DNA of 64,000 nucleotides from contig QANZ01026112.1 in the NCBI GenBank assembly GCA_003254925.1, forward strand, positions 1 through 64,000, read 5' to 3'. A model generated the notes under the pieces. The model did no database searches and was not told where the DNA came from. It worked only from the letters and a program-made list of their open reading frames with translations. Position 1 is the stretch's first letter; each line of letters opens with the position of its first letter. The position numbers and the translations under genes are program-made. Origin of the DNA: Chamaecrista fasciculata (lineage: Eukaryota; Streptophyta; Magnoliopsida; Fabales; Fabaceae). Shown here piece by piece: positions 34,661 to 46,225 of this stretch.

Positions 34661-35514
34661 GTGTTAGTCAATTCCCCCATACCCATTTCAAATTGTCTTT
34701 TTTCCTTCCTTTTTCTCTATTTTGTCATCATGTATCTTTAGTTGCAGCTAATGTAAATGCATTTTGGCTACTTATATCAGAGTTTCTTTCTTTCTTCTTT
34801 GGTATTACTTAATGGCAACCAATTCAACTCTCTAAGAATCAAATGCAGGTAATCTTTCTCAAATCTGAAGTCTCACCTGATGAAGAATTCTTGACAGCTT
34901 TTAGTAGTCAAAAGATGTGATTTCACAATAAAAAAAATGGAATTTTTAATTTTTTAATTTTAATTAGGATAGAAACCAAGAAAGATGGTGGGGGCTGGAG
35001 CTGATCCCACTTCATTCTGATATATTAACTATTCATCAAAGATTGGTGAGCTTTAAGTATTAGTTCTTGCAGTTTCTCCTCTGTGTAAATGGAAAAAAGA
35101 AAGATGTCCATAGGGATTATGCAATTTTGTTTGATGCTATTGCTATTAGATACATTTGACAGTGCTTTTGTTGTCAACCTAAGACTATTTGGATCAAGGT
35201 ATATCTGTCTCACATTTTGGGTGACAGAGGTCCACACTGTTTAGAAATTTTGGATGCTAGTGATTATCATTAATTAATTAATTAATTAATCAATTACTTA
35301 TGCAAGATTGGTCCACCAAATGTAAACAAATTAAATGGTCGTGATTGCCTCAGTGACTTCCACTTTGACCCACTTGCAGTTGGAGAAATAGACCATCTCT
35401 ATTGGGATCAAAAGAAGTAGGTGAGGCAAAGCCATGTGAAAGAAAGCCACACAATGACCATCAGCTCTGCTATCACATCATCTTAAAAGAAATTTATTTA
35501 ATTCATGGTTAAAT
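34661..35514. other. 3' flank of the zinc-finger gene
   Basis: Presumed 3' UTR, then AT-rich sequence with an ATTA tetranucleotide repeat at 35270-35290. No gene recognised. Confidence 0.4.
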
Positions 35515-35990
35515 ATAAGTTAAAACCTCATTTTTATCCTTTATATATGGTCCATATTTCACATTAGTCTCACATTTTTTTTGGTTTCAAAGTGGTACTC
35601 TAAATTTTATAAAATTTTACGTTTCATCTCAAGCTACTAAATGTGGTCATATCTATCTCATTTTAAATACAAATACGATAAGTTTAGAACTACATGTTAC
35701 TTTTGACAAGTCCTTTTTTTACTTAGTTGAAACCATCAATAAATGATATGAAATTGGATCTCAAAAGTGGGCTCTTCAGATTAAACGAGTGAAGTCGATG
35801 ATGTATTTATTTCTCATGTAAAGTCCAAATGTGACGAGTTTAAAGCCACAAGTTGCTCTTGATGATTTCTTTCTCTATCCAGTTGGGACAGTCGACAAAC
35901 AAGGTCAAATCACATTTGGAAAGGATTTGGGACCAAAGTGAAATTTAACTCATACATAAATGACCAAAACGAAGTTTTAACCTTAAATCT
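35515..35990. repeat. Interspersed repeat family C copy
   Basis: Words GTGGTCATATC, 'ctatccagttgggaca', 'aaacaaggtcaaatca' and 'ttgctcttgatgatt' match the copies at 8937, 20225 and 41650. Its ends read GTTAAAACCTCATTTT at the left and 'aacgaagttttaacc' at the right, imperfectly inverted, so it is likely a complete non-autonomous DNA element. I could not confirm a target duplication. Confidence 0.6.
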
Positions 35991-36771
35991 AGGAGTCTTG
36001 ATTGCCTCGATTTTTCACCAAGAAGATATCAGAGAGGACCCCGCAAAATTAGTAGATCGAAATCTGACTGATGTTTACAAGCTAATCTCATGTTAATCAT
36101 GAAGCATAAATACTGTGATAGGAATTAAGAGGCAAAAGTAACTGAAAATCTAGTCATTATGACAGCTAATAATCATAGTAATCTCACACTATCTAATCCG
36201 TGATGATGCTTTCTAAACATGGATTTTGAGTTTAGGGCTTTAGGCTTTCTTGCTGCCAAATGTAGCACTTTGGTTGGGTTGTCCATTTAACTTGTGGTGG
36301 CATGCCTCAGTCTTCACCATTTTTCCATTAAAATATTGGAGGAACCTTCAGTTTTGCCTCTCAACAAAGAAAGAAACACTTTAAGTACACCAATCAAATG
36401 GAAGTATACACAGAATATGTGGAGCTATCATGCATTATTTTTGCTGAGATTGGGCGAAGTTTTGAAGCAAGAACTGCATCTTCCTCATAAAGATCTTATA
36501 TGATAATCAAAACAAGAGATTGTCTGTCCTCGTCTTAAACAGAAATATGGTATAGAAAAATTTGAATTGACATCAACATCCCAGTTAGGCTTGTGACACC
36601 GTTGGTCTATTCTTTTCACTTCTTTTTTTCACTTTAGTTTTTTTCTTTGGTACCACTGTTATTCTTTGGTGGTTGTATTGGTCCCAAAACAATTAGATGA
36701 ATTCCATTTTAATCTTGAAACTATTTTTTCTTTGATACCACTATTTCTATGCCCCTAAAGCCTTAGTATTT

Positions 36772-37334
36772 TAGGGGTGAGCGCGGGCTGGCTTGAGGCG
36801 GGTTCTATAAATTTTAAAACTCAACCCGAACCAACCCAACCCGCAGAGTTGCGGGTTGGGTTGGGTTGAACCCGCGGGTTGAGTTTGTTTTTTTTAAAAA
36901 AAAAAAATTCATAACAAAAAAATAATATTATAAATTTATGAGTAGTGAATAAAAAACTTAAACATAAAAAAAGTTAAAAAAAACATAGATTTTATATATA
37001 TAAATATAAATCAATTAAAATATACTCCATAACATATGTAAATGTAATACATATATGTAATTATGTAAATTTTAAAATCAAAATATTTTATTTATAAGGA
37101 ACTAATAATATAAATATATAAGGAAAAATACAAAATTTATATAAAAATACATAAACATGAATAAAAAAATTATATGCTGACTCGCGGGTTGGGTTGGGTT
37201 GAGAAATTACGAACCCGCAAGCGTGCGGGTTGAAAATTTTGAGCCCAAACCAACCCGCGAACCCGAACCAACCAAACCCATAGCTGCGGGTTGGGTTGGT
37301 TTCTGCGGGTTAGCGGGTTGGTTTGCTCACCCCT
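36772..37334. mobile_element. hAT-type MITE with GGGTTGGGTT arms
   Basis: Perfect 11-bp inverted ends TAGGGGTGAGC and GCTCACCCCTA. Subterminal regions on both sides are arrays of GGGTTGGGTTGG or its complement, around an AT-rich core of about 270 bp. Flanks TAGTATTT and AAATATTT agree at six of eight positions, fitting an aged 8-bp hAT target duplication. There is no coding sequence. The G-rich repeats could form quadruplexes on one strand and their mirror on the other. Confidence 0.78.
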
Positions 37335-37344
37335 AAATATTTAT

Positions 37345-37876
37345 GTCAAAACCTCATTTTTGTCCTTGAACTATAGGGTGAATTTTGTATTAATCTTGAA
37401 ACCTTTTTTTGATTTCATTTTAATCTATAGGGTGAATTTTGTATTAATCTTGAAACCTTTTTTTGATTTCATTTTAATCTTTAAACTTTCTTATTTATTT
37501 CACCGTTAATCTAAAACATAATACCGCCTAATTTTTGTCTTTATTTCTGAGCTAAACACATGATCTGAATAATTACTTTCTCATACATGTTGTGATAAGT
37601 GAGTTGGTTGAAAGAAAAAAAAATTCTTCCATGTTACAAAGAAAAATCAACCACAATTTTTTTTCTCTCTATCAACTCAATTATCTGGTTACGTAAATAA
37701 GAAAGTTTGTTCATATCAACTGTTCATGTCAGATATAATAACAAAAACCAATCAGAATCATGTTTTTGGATTAACAGTAGAACAAATAGAAAAGTTTAAA
37801 AATAAAAAATAAAAAAAAAATTGAAAACCAAAGTAAAATTCACCTTATAGTTTGAATACCAAAACAAAACTTTGAC
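37345..37876. mobile_element. Inverted-repeat element adjoining the hAT MITE
   Basis: The left arm 'gtcaaaacctcatttttg' and 'tatagggtgaattttg' pairs with the right arm 'aaaattcaccttatag' and 'aaaacaaaactttgac'. A 59-bp tandem duplication ('ctatagggtgaattttgtattaatc') lies at 37372-37490. Non-autonomous; exact ends and target duplication are uncertain. Confidence 0.55.
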
Positions 37877-38639
37877 CTTAACATTTACTATTATCAGTTT
37901 GAAACTACACCCAGAAGCTGTCAGAATTTCAAGTGTGCATAGCTACATGAACTTACGGTTATGATTATAAACCCATATGATACTTATTTAAGAGTCGTTA
38001 AAAGTTAAAACCCCAGAGTAATACAATAGCTTTAGAGAGGCTGGAATTGATGAAGAAGTTAAAGTTTTGCAGAAATAATGATGAACTCTTTCTGTAGCGG
38101 TGGTCCATTTGCCACACAACATATCTGATACTTGATTTCGATAATCATTTTCCTTAAAATAAAATAAAGTCAAGTCATAATTACCTCTAATGCGTCATGA
38201 AACACTAGGTAATTATTCCTCTGAGTAACAAAGTTCAAGGAGTTCAATATTGCATATAGGAATAGGCCTTATTTACAAACTTAACGGGACGATTATATTG
38301 TAACAAATTGGCATTTTAGATTTCTACAAGATATCACATAGTCTTGTATTTTCAACTCATTCGACTTCCTTGATACACAAATTCTAGATTTATAACTTTC
38401 AGTCCAAACATAATAGTCTTGAATATAATAATAGTATTTCCTATCTATATCCAACATATCTAATTACGAAAGTTCTACACTGGGTATTATATATCATAGT
38501 ATTTGTACTATTTCATATCCAAGATAATAATATACCAAAAAGACTGATATTGAAAGGCTGTAGTACCTGTACAGAAAAAGTATTTGCACATAGCTTAAAA
38601 AACATTGCATGATATATATAAAGAATTGTGAGCAAACCT

Positions 38640-38845
38640 ACTTTTTAGTCTCTGAATTTGTCTCAAAACTGTCAAAGACACTTTTTAGTCTCTAATTTTT
38701 TACCAACCTTAATTATTTAGTCCTTAAATCATTATCCGTGTCGACTAAATAATTGATGCTTATAGAAAATTCAGCAGTCACAAAGTGTACTTTTAATATT
38801 TAAGGACTAAATTACAATTTTGAGATAAATTTAAGGACTAAAAAA
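38640..38845. mobile_element. Small MITE-like element
   Basis: Left 'ctttttagtctctgaatttg' and right 'aaatttaaggactaaaaa' are imperfectly inverted, with further 'ttagtcctta' and 'taaggacta' words inside. It belongs to the same broad 'TAGTCC' class as its neighbours. Ends are approximate. Confidence 0.5.
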
Positions 38846-39381
38846 TAATTCTTCTCAATAATTGTAGATAATTAGGCTGGTTTGGTGCAGTGCATGGAGC
38901 AAAATGACAATTGAAGAAATACAAGTTTGGCTTAATCATTCTTTGGAACAAACTCAAACCACTCATACACACAGTAATTTGAAGTAAAAATCAGCTACAT
39001 GCTGCCCCGCCACTTAAAGCTACTGCCATTATTTAGCTATTGACTAATACTCATCCACTCTTGCCACTTATCCCTAGTCATTGTTCATCTATATGTAAAC
39101 CAGATATCTTAGTTTTAGAAGTGAATCAACATGTGTCTTTTTCTGAAACATGGGGGAAAAAATCTTTTGAATAAAGATAATGGTGCTTATCTCAAAACAC
39201 AATTAAGGCCATTCTCTGTCGTATAAAATTACACCCACACAAAACTATCAATAGAAAGTATGGGATCAACAAAAATGAATGCCAGTAGTTCAAGGTTTTG
39301 TAAGCCAAAGAACCAAACTAGTATGATCTAACATCCTATATCTCAACCAAGACACTGAAATTCCAACAATCCCCTGACCTT

Positions 39382-40866
39382 TTATTTCTTTTCAACGAAA
39401 GATTTAACCGTCTCCATCCATCTTATGAGCTCTGTTTTGTTCTTGTTTTTCATGTATTCATGCAAGAAAACAGCAAGTTCATCACCTATACCCCTTGCTT
39501 CCAAGAAATCATATAGGCTATCTTGCAACTCATCGTCCAACTCCCTGTCATGAATAAATAGAACATGGCATTTTAACAGAATTCTAAACCCAGCAATCAT
39601 GTTAAAGTGGAAGAGAGTAAGCAAACCTACTTGAATGCAGGGCCAGAATAAGACCGAGCAATCTTCTTCTTATTATTATTATTATTATCACATTTTCGTA
39701 AGAACAGCCTTTGGATCTCTATAGTGTCTGGCCAAGCAGAGCACAGGATTTCCAAGACATCACCATTCTCCCCCTTGGAGATGCTGACAATGAAGGTAAT
39801 GTGAAGCTGCATATCTTCTTCGCCACCACCTGACTTTGGAGCCGGAGCGGCTCCATCAAACATGCTGACTTCAACTTTAATATCTTGATCTCCAAATTTG
39901 CTTTTCAATTTAATCCATTGTTCCCCAGGTTGGTCATCGACCATAAATGGACCAAACTTGGTTGGGGGCTGCAAACATGGACAACCCATATAATACCAAA
40001 TAGAAAAGAAAAAATGATTGAGTTTTTCTGGGACAAGTCATGAGGGAAAGTATACATTTTGTTCATATCTGTAACTTCCATATATCTAACAGAATCAAGG
40101 TAATGGAATTTCTCCAAAATTAAGATTTTTAACAAAGACAATAAACAATTTGCATATTCAACAAGGGCATATTAGCATTCACGAGAAAGGAAGGAAAGAA
40201 AGGGGACAAAAAGTTCAATAACACTTTTATATATTGATTCAAATAATTAAAAAAAATAATCCATTCTTAACTTCCCATTCTCCCCATGAAGAGAAAGACA
40301 ATATCATAGTAAAATTTTCCACTCCCATTCCCTTCTTTCACTCCATTCTCTGTGATCCAAATATAACTAAACTAAGGTCAAAACTACAAACTCAACATGC
40401 ACAAAGAAATAAAATATTGTTTATTCATTTCCTTCATCAATCCAAAGCTTAAGTAATAACAATCGAAAACACACCCACCTACCAAATTGAAAAAAATCTA
40501 AGAGGCCTTTCCAGAGTTCAAATATTCAATTTCTTGTCCTCTTAAGCATATATATAATTACGCATATAAATGAACACAAACCTACGACCTAACCACGAAT
40601 TAAGAATCAAGATAGGAATGAACCTGGTTAGGAGGAGCGTATTCGAGCTCGTACTGAATCTCATTGCGGAGGAGTCTGAGGATGTTGCCTTCGAAAGCCG
40701 ATTTGCGCATGTCGGAGATGTAAGAGTAAGTCCTTCGAGCATGAAGCAGAGGAGGATAGTGGCTGGAAGCGTTGATTCTAGCTAAGTGAGAAGATGATAA
40801 TCCATGTCGATGATGATGAATTACTTGCACAAGTGTTTTTCTGAGACAACGAGACAGGCGTTCCAT
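39382..40866 (-). CDS. Mitochondrial glycoprotein family protein (MAM33/p32-like)
   Basis: Three exons on the minus strand: 40624-40866, 39631-39968 and 39382-39544, joining to 247 residues with GT-AG borders and consistent phases. MAM33/p32 proteins are acidic, doughnut-shaped trimers of the mitochondrial matrix linked to respiration and mitoribosome function. The N-terminus is arginine-, serine- and histidine-rich (MERLSRCLRKTLVQ...), as expected of a matrix presequence. The body has the family blocks GPFMVDDQPGEQWIKL and LHITFIVSISKGENG, and the C-terminal helix LEARGIGDELAVFLHEYM followed by NKTELIRWMETVKSFV. A run of five asparagines and three lysines (encoded by an ATT-repeat on the plus strand) sits in the middle and probably varies. 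It matches At1g80720/At1g15870 in type and place. Confidence 0.9.
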
Positions 40867-41087
40867 TGAAGAAGGAAAGGAGAGGAAAGAAGTGATCAAT
40901 CTCAATGCTCACACTTCACACTCGCAGTGATGAATTGCAGAATTTGGGAGCAAGGGTTTAAGGGTTGAACCCAGAAAACACACAAGAAAGATTCTTTTTT
41001 TTTTTTTTTTTTAGTATTGGGTTTTTGTGACCCGGTATGTGTGAGGCCTACACTTTTGGAATTTCAGAAGAAAAAAAAAAAAGAAAA

Positions 41088-41549
41088 GGCCAAAGTCTTA
41101 TTTTGGTCCCTCATGTTTGCTCAAAGTTCCATTTCGGTCCCTCAAGTTTTTTCCGTACTGTTTTGATCTCTCATGTTTCTAAAAAGTTCCACTGTTAGTC
41201 CCTGACTTTTTTCCATCCACTTTTTCTGTTAAAAAAAAGTAAAAAAACTAACTTTTATCTCCCAACAATTTTGCTCTTTTACAAACAGTAAGGACCTTAA
41301 TATAAAAGAGAAAAATTGAAGAAAGTAAGTTTTTTTACTTTTTTTAACGAAAAAAATTTATGGAAAAGAGTCGGGGACTAACGATGGAACTTTTTAGAAA
41401 CTTGAGGGACCAAAACGGAATTTTGAGCAAACATGAAGGACCAAAACGGAACGAAAAAAAACTTGAGGGACCAAAACAGAACCTTGATTAAACATGAAGG
41501 ACCAAAATGGAACGAAAAAAACTTCAGGGACCAAAATAGAACTTTGGCC
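41088..41549. mobile_element. Foldback Mutator-like element, 462 bp, perfect 9-bp TSD
   Basis: Ends GGCCAAAGTCTTATTTTGG and 'ccaaaatagaactttggcc' are inverted. Identical 9-mers AAAAGAAAA flank it at 41079-41087 and 41550-41558. Arms are full of 'ttggtccctca' and 'tgagggaccaaaa' words and pair around a centre near 41290. The GGCC terminus is shared with the 635-1714 element, placing both in one family. There is no transposase. It lies upstream of the minus-strand mitochondrial gene, about 220 bp beyond its start codon. Confidence 0.88.
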
Positions 41550-41649
41550 AAAAGAAAATAAAGGGCTTCTTCAAAGTTTAATAATCAATGCTTTTAAAAA
41601 TTAATTGAAGGTTGGTTAAGTAGTAAGATTTGATAAATAAAAGTATAAA

Positions 41650-42045
41650 TAAAGTTGGTTAAAGGGTCATTTCGGTTTTAGATATACGCTCTAATGTTCA
41701 TTTTGGTCATTTATGTTTTAAAATGTTTAAATTGGTCCTAAATGTTGGCATCATTTTCCCAAACTATTGAATTGAGTCATATTTCTATCATTTCAAGTTT
41801 AAATCTGACGAAATCAAAACTGCGTATCATATTGTTCTTAGATAGTATTTTCTCTATCCAATTGAGACCGTTAACAAACAAGATCAAATAGGTCTCGAAA
41901 GTATACCACTTGTTTTATGATCAAACAAGCGAAATTGATCATATCTCTCTTGTTTCAAGTTTGAATGAGACGAATTTAGAGGTATGAATTACTATTAATA
42001 AATCATTTAAACTTGAAATGAGAGACGAGACATTTTGACCTATAT
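41650..42045. repeat. Interspersed repeat family C copy
   Basis: It shares 'gtcatttatgttttaa(a/g)atg', 'ctatccaattgagacc' and 'aaattgatcatatctc' with the 20225 copy. No coding sequence. Confidence 0.6.
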
Positions 42046-42056
42046 ATATATATATA

Positions 42057-42212
42057 TCTTATATTATATGGCTCCACCCCTTTCTGGTCTATAGTCTATG
42101 AAATTAAAAATATTAGAAAATTTACTATTTAGTCTCTCTTTCTTTACTAAGTTAACAATTTAGTCCCTTATTTATTTTACATACATATTTGCGTGCCCGT
42201 TAGGGCATGCAA
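42057..42212 (+). mobile_element. Helitron 3' end fragment
   Basis: The sequence ends GCCCGTTAGGGCATGCAAAG followed by CCCCTAG and then T of a TA-rich target. GCCCGTTAGGGC can form the short hairpin that precedes the CTRR terminus of Helitrons. The preceding 150 bases ('atattatatggct', 'cccctttctg', 'ttatttattttac') match the reverse complement of 54211-54390. Only the terminal region is recognisable. Confidence 0.7.
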
Positions 42213-42221
42213 AGCCCCTAG

Positions 42222-42253
<32 letters not shown>

Positions 42254-42324
42254 TTCACAGGTTGAGTTGGTTCTTAAGAACTTAAAACTGGCAATCTAAG
42301 ATGTACCATTATTTTAAAATCGAC

Positions 42325-42702
42325 AAAAGCACTAATTTCGTCCTCAAACTTAACATCAACTGTCAATTTCGTCTCTAATTTTTTTTACGATCAATTTCAT
42401 CCCAATGTTTTACATTTTATTCAATTTCATCTTTTAGCTAACTTCTTTCAGTATGTTAATGGCAGATCGCATCTTCTTTTTCAATCTGAGTTAAAATTTG
42501 AGTTTCTTTTTCTATCAATTTTATTACATATCATTATCCACGTAGATTTTTTTGTTAATATTTGACTAAAGTAAGAACAAATGATAAAATTGACTAAAAT
42601 ATGAAATATTAGAAATGAAATTGACTAAAAAAATATATTATGAACAAAATTAACAATTGATATAAAATTTAAAGACAAAATTAATATTTTTACCCTTTAG
42701 AA
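42325..42702. mobile_element. Inverted-repeat element (non-autonomous DNA transposon)
   Basis: The left arm 'actaatttcgtcctcaaac' with 'caactgtcaatttcgtc' pairs with the right arm 'aacaattgatataaaattt' plus 'aagacaaaattaat'. No transposase. The words resemble those of the 134-bp tandem array at 10269-11245. Confidence 0.5.
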
Positions 42703-43105
42703 TTAAATCAACTTAGGATCCAAACCAATTCAATTCACATATGTGAGTTGGATTGATTTTGTGGAGATTTGCAAATTGACCCAACTCTTTGCTCTCACCA
42801 CCACCCGTAGTCACCATAACCTTCTTAACCTACCTTAGAATTTCTATCGTTTTACCACAGAATTCTGTTGTCGTTTTCGTTTCCATAACCTTCTCCTCTG
42901 TCGTTTTTATTTTATCTCTGTTATGTGCGCACATATAATACAACTCCTACCATTTTTGTTTGAGAGCGAAATTGCACATTAGATATTAGTGGGTCATCAG
43001 ATAGAGTATGACGGTTATATTTTTCTTGTTTTTGGGTCTCAGAATGTGATGGTTTCTAATTAAAAGTCATGACACCAACATCAATAACAATATAAAAATA
43101 GAAGG

Positions 43106-43515
43106 GTAAATAAGTAAATTATATGTTGGTACAATGTTTTATGGTTGATTTCACTTTGATACTTTGTTCTTTCAAAAGTGACACTTTGATACCCTGTTTT
43201 TTGTAACCGTTAGGGATGGCAACAGATAGGACACCCGATGGTTTTGTCACTATCCGTATCCGTATATCCTAACCAATATCCCTACCCTATCCATATCCGA
43301 TAGGTGATTTTATTGTGAAAAATGTGGTCATTTTGGTGTTTTTATTGTGCACATGAGGGTCACGTGCAACTTTGCCGTAAAAACTTAACAGGAAAATAAA
43401 TTTGGGTACCAAAGTATTAACAGTGCAAAGAACAAGATAACAAAGTGTCACTTTTGAAAGAATAAAGTATCAAAGTGAAAATAGTCCATAGAATAAGATA
43501 CCAAAATGTAATTGA
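43106..43515. mobile_element. Diverged relative of the 13594-14047 MITE
   Basis: It shares 'gtgcacatgagggtcacgtg', 'aaatttgggtaccaaag' and 'cagtgcaaagaacaag' with the upstream NIP6;1 element. A different piece near 43205-43310, rich in 'tatccgtatcc' words, sits inside it as if inserted. Ends are approximate. Confidence 0.5.
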
Positions 43516-44358
43516 CTCATAATAGGAATATTGTATTTCTTTCGATTCAATTATGAATTTTATTTCTTATGTTTAGAATATATACAAACTTTTCTTAAAT
43601 TGAAATATATAACCGAAATTTTCTAATATGTTATATGTTTTGTGTTCAAAATTATAAGTTTCATGTATTAAAAAATTATGCTATATTTGTTACAAACTTT
43701 TTTAAAAAATAATTATGCTATATTTGTTACATATATAGTTGATGATGGAAATTTTTTTATTTATTAAAATACATAAATTCATAACCTGTTTTTATCAGAC
43801 ACAATTTTAAGGTAAGATATTCTTCATTTTGAGAATTCAGAATGTAAGTTTTTAAAATAAAAGTAATTTATATATTATTTCATTTATTAAATAAATAATA
43901 ATTGTTTTAGTTAATAAAATAAAGTATATGTTCTACCAAAAAAGGTTAAAGTATATGTAAAGTTTTTAATATATTTATTATAAAACTTATTTAATTTCCC
44001 TTCTATCATAATTAGTCATAAATAAATTATGAACATGTCTCACCTATTTATTGAATAACCTTACAATAAATACATAAATGGCCTTATATAATTTGACTTG
44101 TATTTGTTTGTCCAGATTCTTCATATTTGATCTAGGTAATATATTTCAAAATCATTTTATATATAAAATTTAATATTTTGATTTTGATTTTGAAATTTTA
44201 TTTTCATTTGGTTAAATTTCAATATTATTTTACTCTAAACTTTGTTTGTTAACAATCTTAATTAAAGAGAGAAAAGATTCAATGAAAATAATATATAACT
44301 TTGAACTCGTTATATTTAAATTTACCACGAGAGAAATATGATCATATTTAATTATTAA

Positions 44359-45000
44359 TGATATACACCCTTCGCAGGCTAAAAGGGCAAAAACTGGTTA
44401 AAGAAGTACCATCGCACCCAACGAAGCACGATAACACAAGAAAGCATATCGCATCATAATTAATGCGGCAATCCTAAGGATTAAATGTGATGATCCTAGC
44501 ATTTAATGTGGAGATCCTCAAGACAGCTCCGGAAAGATAAGACTACAAAAGTCATAGTGTTCTTCCCCGAAAAAGCAGAACTGAGGTGACCAAAAGACTT
44601 TGCGCCTTAAGGCTTGGAGCAGGATGCAATTAATGCTCCCACCTATCCTCTCCGCAACTAGAAGGCCAGTGCGACAACCCACATGTCAACCGTCTAAGCC
44701 TGGCACATTGGATTGGACTATTAAGTCACGTGCTAGGCTTCTTTGCAGATGTGCCTGTCACTATCAAAGACATATTTCATACAACTCCAGACCTAGCAAC
44801 ACTTAGAGTATAAATAGCCAAGGATACTCCATGACAAGGAAAGATCCTCTTTGAACCTCACGTCTAACTTAGCCATCAGATAAGAAACACAAAGAACCCT
44901 TCCTGTGATTCTTTCTTTTCAGGTTCGGAAGTCAACAATCAACTCAAAGGTATCTTAACCGGGAATTTAAGGTTAGATTCCATCCTATCAAATGTTTTCA
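44359..45000 (+). mobile_element. Solo LTR of an LTR retrotransposon (fossil), 5-bp TSD
   Basis: A 642-bp unit starting TGATATACACCC and ending ATGTTTTCA, flanked by the identical 5-mer ATTAA (44354-44358 and 45001-45005). A TATA box (TATAAATA at 44809-44816) stands about two thirds of the way in, on the plus strand, as expected of an LTR promoter. It is GC-richer than its surroundings. No internal retroelement domain or second LTR is present, so it is a solo LTR, inserted into a family C repeat fragment. Confidence 0.78.
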
Positions 45001-45370
45001 ATTAATATCAAAATATAAAAATTTACATGATTAATTTTGCAAAGAAAAATAAAAAAAGATTTGTATTGAAAGTTATCCAAATATATAAGACTAAAAATTA
45101 CAATTTAACCTATGTGTTATTATTATTGAAGCCACGTGAGGTTTTCAGCAGGCAACAAGGACTAAAGTGGTGAGTAGGTGTAATTTGTTTCACTTAACTA
45201 CCACTTTAAGAGGTCAAACTCAGTCTTTCATTTTCTATTCTCACTTCCCTCACTCACTTTGTATAGAAGGATCAATCATTCATTTCTATAAGATAGTATC
45301 ACTCACTCATCACTCTTATGATTCTCTCACAAATCCTAATCAATCCTCTTTTTCATTGTTTAATCTAAAT

Positions 45371-45627
45371 GGCTTAAGTGCACTTTTGGTCCCAATACTA
45401 TGACTAAGGTTTCAATTTGGTCCCATAACTATTTTTGTTGCAGATTTGGTCCCAAACCTTCGCAAAAAGTTTCACCGTTAGTCCCCTGGTCACTTCCGTC
45501 CAATTTTCGCCGTTAAGTGTGACGTGGCAGTCTGACTGGGATGCTGACGTGGCAAAATCAAATGAGATGGAGTAAGTTAGGATCAATATGTAACATTTCA
45601 TAACTTCTCTGGACTGAACGCATAATT
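45371..45627. mobile_element. Left arm of a Mutator-like foldback element, cut by the assembly gap
   Basis: It starts GGCTTAAGTGCACTTTTGG and continues with 'ggtcccataactatttttg' and 'tgacgtggc' words, collinear with the left arm of the 27484-28433 element. The sequence enters the N run before the right arm, and the right arm is not visible beyond it. Confidence 0.7.
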
Positions 45628-46225
45628 NNNNNNNNNNNNNNNNNNNNNNNNNNNNNNNNNNNNNNNNNNNNNNNNNNNNNNNNNNNNNNNNNNNNNNNNN
45701 NNNNNNNNNNNNNNNNNNNNNNNNNNNNNNNNNNNNNNNNNNNNNNNNNNNNNNNNNNNNNNNNNNNNNNNNNNNNNNNNNNNNNNNNNNNNNNNNNNNN
45801 NNNNNNNNNNNNNNNNNNNNNNNNNNNNNNNNNNNNNNNNNNNNNNNNNNNNNNNNNNNNNNNNNNNNNNNNNNNNNNNNNNNNNNNNNNNNNNNNNNNN
45901 NNNNNNNNNNNNNNNNNNNNNNNNNNNNNNNNNNNNNNNNNNNNNNNNNNNNNNNNNNNNNNNNNNNNNNNNNNNNNNNNNNNNNNNNNNNNNNNNNNNN
46001 NNNNNNNNNNNNNNNNNNNNNNNNNNNNNNNNNNNNNNNNNNNNNNNNNNNNNNNNNNNNNNNNNNNNNNNNNNNNNNNNNNNNNNNNNNNNNNNNNNNN
46101 NNNNNNNNNNNNNNNNNNNNNNNNNNNNNNNNNNNNNNNNNNNNNNNNNNNNNNNNNNNNNNNNNNNNNNNNNNNNNNNNNNNNNNNNNNNNNNNNNNNN
46201 NNNNNNNNNNNNNNNNNNNNNNNNN
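45628..46225. other. Assembly gap (598 N)
   Basis: A run of undetermined bases. Any reading frame drawn through it is meaningless. Confidence 1.

Noticed and set aside
44600-44806. 68-codon open frame in the plus strand
   Set aside because: It lies inside the solo LTR and has no retroelement domain; LTRs normally carry chance open frames.
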